A stretch of 64,000 bases of DNA, taken from the NCBI GenBank assembly GCA_023101725.1, contig JALJCO010013400.1, positions 248,001 to 312,000 on the forward strand. Direction: 5' to 3'. The number at the start of each line of letters is the position of its first letter. Within the stretch, counting starts at the first letter, position 1. A model generated the notes under the pieces. That model ran no database searches, was not told where the DNA came from, and was given only the letters and a program-made list of their open reading frames with translations. Shown one piece after another: positions 1-9,860 of the stretch. Both the position numbers and the translations under genes were made by a program. The DNA is from Atherinomorus stipes (taxonomy: Eukaryota > Chordata > Actinopteri > Atheriniformes > Atherinidae).

Positions 1-283
1 GCCACACGTGACATAAACAGAAAGGAGTCACCCCGGCTTTGTTTTTACGCCGGGTCACGCGGGAAGTGGCGGATTTTTCAATGAATCAGCTGATTGCTGT
101 GTATTAGCTCCACCTCTTTGGTCCGGATCGGTTAGATCAGTACCCCTACCGAAGGGTGCCAAAAAAGTAGTCCGGGTCGGGTCGGATATAAGGGTACCCG
201 TCCCAGTTTTTATCTGTGGAGACGCAAAAAAACGTGGACCGATCCGGCCCGACCCGACCCAGACCCGCTGGTGGAAACGGGGC
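1..283 (-). mobile_element. Array copy 1, truncated by window start
   Basis: Reverse-oriented partial copy of the 489-bp family, beginning at GCCACACGTGAC and ending at the terminus GGTGGAAACGGGGC. It is followed by ATAAG, the right flank also seen after the last array copy. Its missing part lies outside the window. Confidence 0.85.
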
Positions 284-464
284 ATAAGCTCCACCTCTTT
301 GGTCCGGATCGGTTAGATCAGTACCCCTACCGAAGGGTGCCAAAAAAGTAGGCCGGGTCGGGTCGGATATAAGGGTACCCGTCCCAGTTTTTATCTGTGG
401 AGACGCAAAAAAACGTGGACCGATCCGGCCCGACCCGACCCAGACCCGCTGGTGGAAACGAGGC
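284..464 (-). mobile_element. Array copy 2, partial (terminal ~180 bp only)
   Basis: Only the terminal part of the family is present, from the internal ATAAGCTCCACC to GGTGGAAACGAGGC. The junction with copy 1 falls on ATAAG. That string occurs both in the element's external flank (GGCATAAGAC, at 1986) and internally (TGTATAAGCTCC), so microhomology-mediated joining is the likely origin. Confidence 0.8.
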
Positions 465-470
465 ATTATT

Positions 471-958
471 AGCCCCGTTTCCACCCGCGGGTCTGGGTCA
501 GGTCGGGCCGGGCCAGGCCGGATCGGGTGGGTTTGGGTATGGATGTGTTGATTTCACGCTGTGTCCCCACAGCAACCTGTACCCTTATTCTGGAGGCGGA
601 GAATTAGCTGGACAGCGCTGCTACGTGATTGTGTGACATCATCGCCGTGTAACGCCGTTTAACCAAAACACCGGCGCCACACGTGACAGAAACAGAAAGG
701 AGTCACCCCAGCTTTGTTTTTACGCTGGGTCACGCGGGAAGTGGCGGGTTTTTCAATGAATCAGCTGATTGCTGTGTATAAGCTCCACCTCTTTGGTCCG
801 GATCGGTTAGATCAGTACCCCTACCGAAGGGTGCCAAAAAAGTAGGCCGGGTCGGGTCGGATATAAGGGTACCCGTCCCAGTTTTTATCTGTGGAGACGC
901 AAAAAAACGTGGACCGATCCGGCCCGACCCGACCCAGACCCGCTGGTGGAAACGAGGC
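471..958 (-). mobile_element. Array copy 3, full-length MITE
   Basis: Full copy from AGCCCCGTTTCCACCC to GGTGGAAACGAGGC. The inverted termini share AGCCCCGTTTCCACC and then a GGGTCTGGGTC core, with similarity extending roughly 60 bp. It is preceded by a short ATTATT spacer unlike the 26-bp spacer seen further on. Confidence 0.88.
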
Positions 959-984
959 AAAACACACATCATCTTACACACTAA

Positions 985-1473
985 AGCCCCGTTTCCACCC
1001 GCGGGTCTGGGTCAGGTCGGGCCGGGCCAGGCCGGATCGGGTGGGTTTGGGTATGGATGTGTTGATTTCACGCTGTGTCCCCACAGCAACCTGTACCCTT
1101 ATTCTGGAGGCGGAGAATTAGCTGGACAGCGCTGCTACGTGATTGTGTGACATCATCGCCGTGTAACGCCGTTTAACCAAAACACCGGCGCCACACGTGA
1201 CAGAAACAGAAAGGAGTCACCCCAGCTTTGTTTTTACGCTGGGTCACGCGGGAAGTGGCGGGTTTTTCAATGAATCAGCTGATTGCTGTGTATAAGCTCC
1301 ACCTCTTTGGTCCGGATCGGTTAGATCAGTACCCCTACCGAAGGGTGCCAAAAAAGTAGGCCGGGTCGGGTCGGATATAAGGGTACCCGTCCCAGTTTTT
1401 ATCTGTGGGAGACGCAAAAAAACGTGGACCGATCCGGCCCGACCCGACCCAGACCCGCTGGTGGAAACGAGGC
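985..1473 (-). mobile_element. Array copy 4, full-length MITE
   Basis: Full copy preceded by TAA at 982-984. It carries a one-base G insertion in GTGGGAGACGC near 1407, compared with GTGGAGACGC in the other copies. It is followed by the 26-bp spacer at 1474-1499. Confidence 0.88.
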
Positions 1474-1499
1474 AAAACACACATCATCTTACACACTAA

Positions 1500-1988
1500 A
1501 GCCCCGTTTCCACCCGCGGGTCTGGGTCAGGTCGGGCCGGGCCAGGCCGGATCGGGGTGGGTTTGGGTATGGATGTGTTGATTTCACGCTGTGTCCCCAC
1601 AGCAACCTGTACCCTTATTCTGGAGGCGGAGAATTAGCTGGACAGCGCTGCTACGTGATTGTGTGACATCATCGCCGTGTAACGCCGTTTAACCAAAACA
1701 CCGGCGCCACACGTGACAGAAACAGAAAGGAGTCACCCCAGCTTTGTTTTTACGCTGGGTCACGCGGGAAGTGGCGGGTTTTTCAATGAATCAGCTGATT
1801 GCTGTGTATAAGCTCCACCTCTTTGGTCCGGATCGGTTAGATCAGTACCCCTACCGAAGGGTGCCAAAAAAGTAGGCCGGGTCGGGTCGGATATAAGGGT
1901 ACCCGTCCCAGTTTTTATCTGTGGAGACGCAAAAAAACGTGGACCGATCCGGCCCGACCCGACCCAGACCCGCTGGTGGAAACGAGGC
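1500..1988 (-). mobile_element. Array copy 5, full-length MITE (array right end)
   Basis: Full copy preceded by TAA and followed by ATAAGACTTC, the unique right flank. TAA on both sides is compatible with a 3-bp TWA target-site duplication of PIF/Harbinger type. It has a one-base G insertion in GATCGGGGTGGG near 1554. Confidence 0.88.
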
Positions 1989-2163
1989 ATAAGACTTCAA
2001 AGACGATGTTAGCAAAGCACCAATGAAACCACTTTTCCTCCTCAAGAACACAATAATTAGAAAGCGTTACAATGCCTCACCATCACCAGAACCTCACTGC
2101 AACAGCACAGGTGAGCTTTTTTTTCAGCCATATCAACACAGTTGTGATCTTAGCTGTAGTCCA

Positions 2164-2797
2164 TGCAGGGCTTTCTATCAGGCATATATTCAAGTTTCTG
2201 AAGATCAACCCTCACAATTACAAGAAGATACAAAAGTACAAAGAGCATCAGATTTGTGGTACAACTGTGGAAAAATCCAACTTACAGCAAGCTCTGCAAA
2301 AAACATTTCCAGTTCATGCTACCACAACAAATAAGTTTTAATCTGAGCACATGTACTCCTCCTTTCATGGTAATTATTAAACAAACTACGGTAAAGGAAA
2401 TGAAGTTATAGCTTGTAATCAGCTGAAAGAGCAGGGCATGATCACACTCATATGGGTCTTGTCATCTGCATCCAGGAGCCAGGTCTCTCAGCGAGTCCTG
2501 ATGTGGTTACTGACTCGGATGTGATTTTAGAAATAAAATGTCCCGTACCCACCCATCCTTCCCTCACTGAGAATCTTACCCAGAAATGCAGCGATATCAA
2601 ACTGGTAGATGGAGAGCTGCTGCTGCAGAACTGGAAGCAGAGGCTGTTACATGAAAGTGCAGCTTACGATGTTTTGCACAGGTCTAAAGACGCCACCCTT
2701 GCGATCTGGACATCTATGAGCATGTTTCATTTACAGAACAATATGATGAAGCATTTGTAAAGGAACAAGTAAAGCGCTTTAGAGGGTTTTACTTCTC
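2164..2797 (+). pseudogene. YqaJ-type PD-(D/E)xK exonuclease pseudogene
   Basis: Three frame-shifted blocks read in order as a YqaJ-like viral-recombinase/exonuclease domain. The N-terminal block (about 2164-2310) contains SDLWYNCGKIQLTAS, the usual region before the catalytic core. Next comes YGKGNEVIACNQLKEQG (about 2386-2436), then in another frame LSASPD and VILEIKCP (about 2480-2545). These carry the expected catalytic Asp (SPD) and E-x-K (EIK) of the restriction-endonuclease fold. The C-terminal block reads EHVSFTEQYDEAFVKEQV (about 2716-2770), again out of frame. A possible upstream intron starts at CACAG|GTGAGC near 2110. The middle of the domain appears shortened. The protein would have been the accessory nuclease of the surrounding transposon, but shifts between all blocks make it non-functional. 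Confidence 0.68.
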
Positions 2798-3291
2798 ATG
2801 TTTCTTGAGTATGTAGAAATATGTAGAAAGACAGTTTCAGCTAAATGAGAGACACTTGAAGATGATGCGCAAGCTTTAATGCACATTTGCTCATTTGACA
2901 ACTATAAACGGGACAATCAGACATTAACAAACAGGCAGAGTTCAGTCCTCTGAATGAAAGAAGTCAGTCAATTAAATCTGTTGGAATACTTCACAATTAA
3001 AAATGTAAATAATATAAACATGGAGGGAAATTAATGACAAAATGTTGCAAATAGTTCTGTATTTTTGCAATCTTCTGATATAACAAAATGTCAAGAATAC
3101 ACAACTGAACTTTGTCATTTTGAGAAAAACACTTGTCATTGAAAGAGAATCTGTCACATCGTGGTTGAATATAAGAAATATTCATTGTTCAATTGATTGC
3201 AGTATATGTACACAGCATCTTATAAGCTTCTCAACAAAAAAATTCACACTGTGTAGGAAAGATAAAAACAGGGAGACCTACATATTATTTA

Positions 3292-3405
3292 CACTCTACA
3301 TATTTACATCCATTCATTTTCTGGTAAGCGGCAGGTACACTCTGGTAAACGACATTTTAGCCGTGAGGCTGCAGTGCTAACCACCACGCCACCATACAGC
3401 CACGC
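3292..3405 (-). repeat. Deleted tRNA-headed SINE fragment
   Basis: On the minus strand a tRNA-like head (GTGGTTAGCACTGCAGCCTC) joins directly to a tail like that of the SINE at 25333-25716 (CATTCATTTTCT at its end on +). The middle of the element has been deleted. It sits between the two convergent transposon pseudogenes. Confidence 0.6.
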
Positions 3406-4472
3406 TACAGATTTCTACATCAAAATGATGATGCATCATGAATTAAATCCTCTCTTAAATTGACTAGAGCAGCACATATTCTCAGAGTCTTGTCTATTTA
3501 GGAGCCATGCTGACAGGAATAGATTGTGATAGCATTTTGAAGACCTTTAAACGTCTGACTGCTCTTTCAATATTGGTCTTACATTTGCAACCCAACGTGT
3601 GCATGTTACCTGTTCCTCAGTTAGCTGTCCATGGTTTTTTCATGAAAGAAGGAATTACTACTCTAACTTCTCTCTCAAAGAGAAAGTCTTTCATAGTAAA
3701 ACCTCTGTCTGCCATGACTTCATCTCCAAGTCTCAGGCACGTTAGTATTCCTGAGTCCATTGTTATACATTTGCCACCACATCCACCACCATACGCAGCA
3801 GACACAAACATGATTAGTCCACACGGTGCAATGGCAACTAAATATATGACAGTGTTGTGTGGATAATAGTGGCTGTATGATTCTGCTCGTGAGCCCAGAT
3901 ATTTGGGTTTCTGTAAAAGGCTCTCACTGCAGTCTATAATGCATGTAGTATTGGGAAAGTTTTTTTGAAGGCTGCAGGCATAGTACATGTAGCTTGAATA
4001 GTTTCTCTTGGCAGCCATGGAATTAATGATCAGAAAAGTTCCTCTAGTCTGTCTAACCAGTATGAGATGATCTTGCTAGCCGTGCTCTGTGATATTAAAT
4101 TGGTGGCTTAGGTCACTTATTACACAGTTAATCTTTAATTTCATAAGTGTCATCAGGACTTGATCTCGTACAGGCATCGTAAATTTGTTGATTTCATATC
4201 CTTCCAGTGTCGACACCAGAATGTTAAATGTCCCTAAGGCTACACCAGCGTGCAGCAAAGTGTCTGTCATTTTGAAGAAGGAAATATGCAACTTCATCTG
4301 AGTCATCTTGTCCTGGACATCTTTTCTCCGAGACATTTTGTAGCATTGATGATCTTGTTGTGAAGGGTCCTCCCACTGTGTGTGGACTGAGTCCAGATGT
4401 GGCTCAGGAGGTTGTGTGGAGGTGCTGGTCTGGTCTGGTCTGGAATGACTGAAGGTGAATCCACAGAGTAGC

Positions 4473-4886
4473 CTGAAGGATAAGAACATACTGTACAATC
4501 AAATAGGCAATCATGTAAAATATGATAGCATAACAGAACTATTAAGTAACTTATACAATTTTCTGACAGAAATTTCTATTCTACACTCACACAAATCCAA
4601 AATCTTAAATATCAACAGCTTGAGGCCCCTTAAAATGCTCCTAAAATTTTATTGTAATGGTAAAATATTGTGATTAGACGGTGCTACGTTGCATTTAACC
4701 TTTTTAGCTGGAGTTTTTTTTTTTATATATATATACAACTTTATACAAATGATAAATTAAACTGCCTAAAATAACTGCTGGCACATTCTTTATGAACACA
4801 AACCTTAGACTTTTTTTTTACCTACAGCCATGGAGCTAAAACCCCCCAATTTTTAATTCTTAAATACGTCCCAGCAAAAACACACA

Positions 4887-4952
<66 letters not shown>

Positions 4953-5255
4953 TATTATCATTTTTTATTTTGCCTGTATTTGTGTAGTGCATTGTTGAAT
5001 TTTCTTGGTATACTGAATAAAAATCTATTAAAAGTCAGTTAAATGAAGCTGAGCATCTCTCTGCCAGCATGCTTCTGGTGGTAATAACTGAGCTGCTGCT
5101 AACAGCGTGCAAACATCCAGACCAAGACAGATTTAGCAGTTTTAACAGATTTCCCTGCAACCAGCTCGCGCTGATCTTAACGCCATTCACCACTCAGTAA
5201 AAGCTAAGAATTTCATGATTAAAATGTGAAACCCCACATTTACATCTTCACTCAC
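4473..5255 (-). other. Inferred intron of the transposase pseudogene
   Basis: This AT-rich interval lies between donor GTGAGT (on - at 5255) and acceptor CTTCAG (on - ending 4473). It contains the AT microsatellite at 4893-4947 and no coding resemblance. The intron is inferred from splice-site matches and the domain order on either side. Confidence 0.5.
4893..4947. repeat. (AT)n microsatellite
   Basis: An uninterrupted alternating AT run of about 55 bp. Confidence 0.95.
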
Positions 5256-5760
5256 CGGGATCATGTTTGGTCTTTTGTTGATGTTCCTGGAAGCCGTCTG
5301 GCCCACGGTGGTCTGGAGGAGCCGTCGCCTTTTCTTTGGTGAGGGCCGGTCATAGCCCAGATAAAGCTCCGGGTTGGGGTGCAGCTCTGTGGGCTTTTTA
5401 TCAATAAAATGAAAGGAGTAAACATAAACTCTCTTCGGTGGATCTTTTCGTTTTAAAGCTGCCAGCCACACTAGTTTCCGATCCTCCTTCCTCGGCAGAG
5501 TGCAGCGCGTAGGGCGCTGGACACGGATGGACCTTTCGAAGTTGTTGATGCTCGAAGCAAAATGTTTCCAACTCGTTTTTCAGTTTTCTTGAGTTTTTAT
5601 AACAACCGACAACAGCACAAGTTGAACACGAACTCATGTTTGAACAAATAAGTCGCTCCTTAGCGAAAAGTAACCTGATTAACTCTTTTGCTCTGACAAT
5701 GGGTACCCGGAAGCATAAAACCGGACTGCAGTGGTGGAAGAGGAGTAGTCCCGTCATGGC

Positions 5761-6042
5761 AGCTTACGAACGTCTCAAAAATTCATTTCAAACAAATAAC
5801 TTTGCGTCCAGAAAAGAAAACAGTTGCACACATGCTTGGCTGTTTCCTTTCAGTCTCTTACAAACCCACGTAAAGACAACTGCAACCCAAATGTTTTCGA
5901 ATATGTATTGTGTTTGTTCCCAAGCCCGATCTGTCATAGATTAGTCTTGACTTGCTGTCTGGAGAAGCCAAATCAGATGTCAGGATTTGTGGGCAAGCCA
6001 CACAAGTCCCGCCCACTGAGTTTGATGGCTGGGTTTGACATT
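5761..6042. other. Flank between fossil transposon and TTAA element
   Basis: No gene, motif or recognisable repeat seen. The right terminus of the 2000-5760 fossil element may lie here, but I found no partner for it near 1990-2020. Confidence 0.4.
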
Positions 6043-6822
6043 TTAAAGGTGCCATGACATCAAATTTCACTTTTCTGGGGTTTTGGGTGTATAATATGAT
6101 CTGTTGTGCACTGATGAGGCCATGTGAATGTCCAGAGTGAGAATCAAAGTCCCTGTTTATGGTCTGTCAGCTTTGTCTCTCTGCTCAGAAACAGTTGAAT
6201 CAGACAGCAGGCTATCATTCTACGTAGTTCTATCATTCTACGTAATTTAATTGCTCCAATAAGAGCACACTATCAAGTAAACAGCGCCCCCTCTCTCTCT
6301 CCTAACGGCCTATGCACCGTCCGCTCCCCCCTCCCCTCCCTGTCTGATTCAGCTGCATGTATGGAGCAAGTAGTAACTTCTGTGCAGTCAGGTCTGGATT
6401 TTCAAACAAATGGATTTAAAAGAAAACTTCTGCAGCAACACTGAGGGAGGGGGCCACAACCTTGTCATTACCTGTAAGTTTATTTATTTTCTAAATGCTG
6501 TCTTGTCTGATAAACGTAGCTCACTGTCTGGATTGTTGCTAGCAGTTAGCCTTTAGCAAACTCCGATCGCAGCTTGACCTATATTCTCCAAATAAGGTCA
6601 TAGCGAAATAAGGTGTAGCCAATCAAAATGAAGTCAACGTGGTCTCCGGGTAAAGCTCCATATCATCACCGGACCCAACTGTATTACTGAGGAAGTGAGG
6701 TCTGGCGTTTCAAAACAATACTCAGCTGTAAAAAATGCCGTTTTTTTCTTTGGAGTATTTACATATGCAGTAATGCCAACAACATAAACTAGTTTTTAAC
6801 TGCTATGTCATCACTCCTTTAA
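6043..6822. mobile_element. Non-autonomous TTAA-bounded DNA element
   Basis: Bounded by TTAA at both ends, with inverted termini TTAAAGGTGCCATGACAT (left) and TTAAAGGAGTGATGACAT (reverse complement of the right end). TTAA targets and AGG starts fit piggyBac or Kolobok type elements; no transposase is encoded. The interior (about 6290-6380) is C/T-rich. The terminal motif resembles those at 22379-23294 and 29463-30076, but the interior is different. Confidence 0.75.
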
Positions 6823-6840
6823 ATGATTTCATGACAACAG

Positions 6841-7175
6841 CGCTCACAGAGGAGGCATGAAATAATTAAATACACAGTGAAATAATTAAATACATCTTGA
6901 AATAAAAGTTTTCTTTAAAATGTCGTTTTAGTATTTAAATTTATTATTTCAAAAGGTATATTTAATTATTTCATGGGACATTTAATTATTTAATTGCATA
7001 TTTCATAATTTCATGATGTATTTAATTATTTATTGATGTATTTAATGATTTAATGATATATTTAATTATTTAGTGGTAAATTTAATTATTTAATGATGTT
7101 TTTAAGAAATTAATGATACATTTAATTAATTAATGGGAGATTTACAGGTATGTATTTCATGACATATTTATTTAT
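6841..7175. repeat. AT-rich degenerate tandem repeat
   Basis: Roughly 20-24-bp units built on ATTTAATTATTT(A/C)ATG repeat many times with substitutions. The first units (about 6860-6905) run as AAATAATTAAATACA, the opposite strand of the later ones, so the tract contains an internal inversion. It begins and ends near ATTTCATGACA, which hints at a short inverted-repeat element expanded internally. Confidence 0.7.
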
Positions 7176-8877
7176 TTAATTTTGTCCCCCTTCACCCTCC
7201 ATAGGCTTGGTATGCACCACAAGACTAATCATGAGAAAATTAAGCTAATCTCTGTTATGACTGGGAATTCATGTATTTTGATTAGGGCCAGTCAGTCAAA
7301 TAAGTTGGATCTAAATTTAATAAGCGTCATACAATTTTCTACTGATTTGTTGATGATCTATTCCCCAACTCAAACACTACAGCAGACAATGTGTCTCCAA
7401 TTTTAGGCATCGTGTCAAAATTCTGGCCCAGTTTGTTACTGCTGCACATTGTTTGAGCTACAGTAGGAAGAAAACTGCGTAGAGAGGTGGGGGGAGACCC
7501 TGGGAGAGGCATCAATTATTTCCCAAACTCTTGAAAAAAATTACTATTTAGTCATTTTTGTACTGTCAAAAACAAATTATCTGCTCCCATTTATATGTAT
7601 TGATACACTGCATCAATATGAAAACAAAGCTTGAGTTGCACTGATGCTGAGTGTTTTTGTTGCAACGTCTCTGCCTTTTCAGACCTTTTCAGCAACTTTT
7701 TCTCACAAAGGCTCCCAAAATAAAATGAAGCAATCTTTGTAAGCCTGCTTCAAATATGCAGCCAGTTCCACCAAATACAAGTTAAAACAGACTTAACAAC
7801 AGTCTTTTCTTCAGCAGACAAGAATGTGAATAACTGAGGGAAAAAATATGAAGTTATTTTATTCTTATGGAGTGATTTTTTTTATGTGAAATTTACTGTA
7901 AGTACTCTTCAGTCATATCTACAGTCTACCCTCCAGTTAAAGAAAAAGCAAAATTGACAAAAGTATTTCAAATAACAAGAAACTAAAGAAACCAATAAGA
8001 AATAAAAAATTACAAAATTATAATTTAGTGAAAAAGAATTGCTTTTGAATTGTGTATGGAAATAGTAATTTGAAAAAACAAACAAACCAAACTATAAGAG
8101 CACCTTTCCCATTAACAGTGGACCAAATTACCTGTCAACAGGTGCATTACAGAAAACACTATTGCAGTGATTGCCTCAAAGTGTTGCTCAACAAAATTTT
8201 AGCTGCGGAGCCCCATCATGCTCGGTATTATTTCTTGTGTGTTTGTTTTTAATATTTCTTTCAAACCACAATTCAAAATCAATGTCATGATTTTCATAGA
8301 TTTTTTTATTTATCATCACTTTTGTCAATTTCATCTTATTTCATTCACAGCTGATTTTCTTCCTCCTTTAATTGGCCGGTATGAATAATTTTGAGGATCA
8401 CTACATGTATGTACTTACTCTCTTGGGACAGGGCTGGCCTGAGCTTTTATGAAGCCCCAGCAAGAATTTGAGTTGGGGGGACCCCGGCCACCATAGGCAC
8501 TGCAACTCATCTATTACTGGTGCTTAATCCTTTGAAACACTGTATATGTAACACCTATTCATTTGCATCATTTGTAGCTGGCTAACATCATACCAGTATA
8601 CTTTATACTTTAATATAAACCAAAAATGTGCAACTTCTTTAATATTAAAGTTCAGAGTCAGTTTAGCATTCAGTCTGCTTAATTAAAAAGGTCTACTATA
8701 AAAATAAAAAATATATAAAAATAAAAGGAAGAGCATGATCTGCGTTCCTCTCATTTTTCCATTGTTTAATGTTAGTCAAATGTTGGAAGCTTCCCAGGAT
8801 TCATATGGAGCAATAAACATCTACAGACGAATATTTAAGTGTTGGCATCCGCATGGTATCTAGAAAACTTGCAATAT
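7176..8877. other. No gene or element recognised
   Basis: AT-rich sequence with only short, unconvincing open frames. No splice-bounded exon, tRNA or terminal repeat could be identified. Confidence 0.5.
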
Positions 8878-9085
8878 TGGATACACTGCAAAAACTCAAA
8901 TCTTACCAAGTTTTCTTTCTAATCAAAATATCTCATCACACTCAAAAAAGACAAAATTACTTAAAGAGAAACATTTCAGTGAGATATAAGATCTCTTTTT
9001 AAGGCAATGCAGTTTTGCATTTCAAGAAATGTTATCAAGAAATTTTGCCTGTTCCATTGGCAGAATTTTTTTTTGCTTAGTACTC

Positions 9086-9088
<3 letters not shown>

Positions 9089-9120
<32 letters not shown>

Positions 9121-9156
9121 AAAAACTTATTTTAAGTAAGTAAAAAAAAAAAAAAA
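9089..9156. repeat. A-rich low-complexity tract
   Basis: Two poly-A runs separated by TAAAAAACTTATTTTAAG, inside the CACTGC-ended element. Confidence 0.9.
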
Positions 9157-9157
9157 A

Positions 9158-9194
9158 CCTAACCATTTGGTTAGGGTTTTATAACCCTAACCCA
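9158..9194. repeat. Two adjacent short stem-loops
   Basis: CCTAACCATTTGGTTAGG is followed at once by TTAGGGTTTTATAACCCTAA. Each is a near-perfect palindrome. CCCTAA is only coincidentally telomere-like, since there is no tandem run. Confidence 0.6.
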
Positions 9195-9270
9195 ATGGCA
9201 TAAGCAAAATTTTCTTGAAATTCCTTTCCTTAAAACAAGATCTTATATGTTATTGAAATGTTTCAATTTA

Positions 9271-9773
9271 AGTCCGTATTTTCCGGACTACAAGTCGCTC
9301 CTGAGTATGAGTCGCATCAGTCAAGAAATGCATCTTGAACAGGAAAAAACATATATAAGTCTCACTGGACTATAAGTCATATTTATTTATTTAAAATACG
9401 TTGATTTTTGGATTTTTCATATCCTACTTGTTACTGCTAAAGATTATCCAATCAGTCCAATTCCAAAGTTAATGCCTGTAAATTATTATAAACATCATAA
9501 CTAAGACAGATAAACATGTTTTTTGAGGATTTGTTCCACCACACAGCCAGATGTCCAAAATGAACTCCTCTCACTGAGATGAGGCTATTTTGGGTTTTTA
9601 GCCCTCAGAGCAGAATATAATTACATTAGACTGTAATTCAATATGAATTACTACTTAAAAATTATGTGAAATTGTATATATATGTTCATATATAAGCCGC
9701 GCTGGACTATAAGTCGCACAAGCAGCCAAACTATGAAAAAAATTGTGACTTTTAGTCTGGAAAATACAGTAAT
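9271..9773. mobile_element. Nested element with TCCGTATTTTCCGGACTA termini
   Basis: Left end CGTATTTTCCGGACTACAAG and right end (reversed) CTGTATTTTCCAGACTAAAAG form imperfect inverted repeats of about 25 bp. Further internal copies of GGACTATAAGTC occur near 9367 and 9704. It interrupts the 8884-9854 element, so it is the younger of the two. This GGACTATAAGTCGC motif is a widespread vertebrate MITE-type end; I do not assign a superfamily. Confidence 0.7.
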
Positions 9774-9860
9774 TTTATCTTATTTTAAATGTGATGAAAT
9801 GCTTTGACTAGAAATTAGGGAAATGTACTGGCTAAGATTTTAGTTTTTGCAGTGTGGATA

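Larger units (their letters stand above)
1..1988 (-). repeat. Head-to-tail array of a 489-bp Harbinger-like MITE
   Basis: This is a tandem array of one GC-rich, CpG-rich non-autonomous DNA element, all copies in the same (reverse) orientation. It holds a partial copy cut by the window edge, a second partial copy, and three full copies starting at 471, 985 and 1500. The last two steps are 514 and 515 bp: the element plus an identical 26-bp spacer at 959-984 and 1474-1499. The identical spacers show that element plus flank was amplified as one unit, so the full copies are not independent insertions. Solo copies of the same element lie at 33236-33724 and 33857-34345. Open frames inside the array are by-products of GC-rich repeat sequence and show no protein family resemblance. 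Confidence 0.9.
3470..5634 (-). pseudogene. THAP + DDE (Harbinger/ISL2EU-like) transposase pseudogene
   Basis: The gene reads right to left in at least two exons. The first exon (5634-5256) starts MSSCSTCAVVGCYKNS and encodes a THAP zinc finger, with the Cys pair, a WLAALKRKDPP block and a VYVYSFHF/HPNPELYLGY tail. It ends at a good splice donor (CCCG|GTGAGT, 5256/5255). A frameshift near 5497-5503 splits the domain. After an intron, a likely acceptor (CTTCAG, exon from 4472) leads into a helical DNA-binding region. The HARBI1-like nuclease core follows: IIDCSE (Asp codon 3932-3934), GDEVMADRGF (Asp 3707-3709) and IERAVRRLK (Glu 3566-3568). All three acidic residues survive, but in different frames. 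Shifts occur near 4085, 3950 and 3600, and there is an in-frame stop near 4030. It is inactive as it stands. Confidence 0.75.
2000..5760. mobile_element. Fossil two-gene DNA transposon (YqaJ nuclease + THAP-DDE transposase)
   Basis: A nuclease-like pseudogene on + (2164-2797) converges on a THAP/DDE transposase pseudogene on - (3470-5634). The pairing of a THAP-bearing Harbinger-like DDE transposase with a YqaJ-type exonuclease is, from memory, characteristic of ISL2EU-type transposons of fish and invertebrates. A SINE fragment and an AT microsatellite lie within it. I could not identify terminal inverted repeats, so the outer borders are approximate. Every coding segment carries frameshifts, so the element is dead. 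Confidence 0.7.
8884..9854. mobile_element. CACTGCAAAAAC-ended DNA element (hAT-like MITE)
   Basis: Inverted termini read CACTGCAAAAACTCAAATCTTA and, from the other end, CACTGCAAAAACTAAAATCTTA. TGGATA directly flanks both ends (8878-8883 and 9855-9860) and is probably part of an 8-bp duplication. No transposase is encoded. The interior carries a long A-run (9089-9119), a shorter one near 9142-9156 and a nested element at 9271-9773. Confidence 0.78.

Noticed and set aside
471..1988. CRISPR array (regular repeats with spacers)
   Set aside because: The repeats are 489 bp, the spacers are identical to each other, and the genome is eukaryotic.
55..2051. Many overlapping open frames in both directions across the array
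   Set aside because: They repeat with the 515-bp unit, come from GC-rich non-coding element sequence, and show no domain, splice context or start-codon logic.
9165..9192. Possible interstitial telomeric repeat (TTAGGG/CCCTAA)
   Set aside because: Only single units within two palindromes; no tandem hexamer run.
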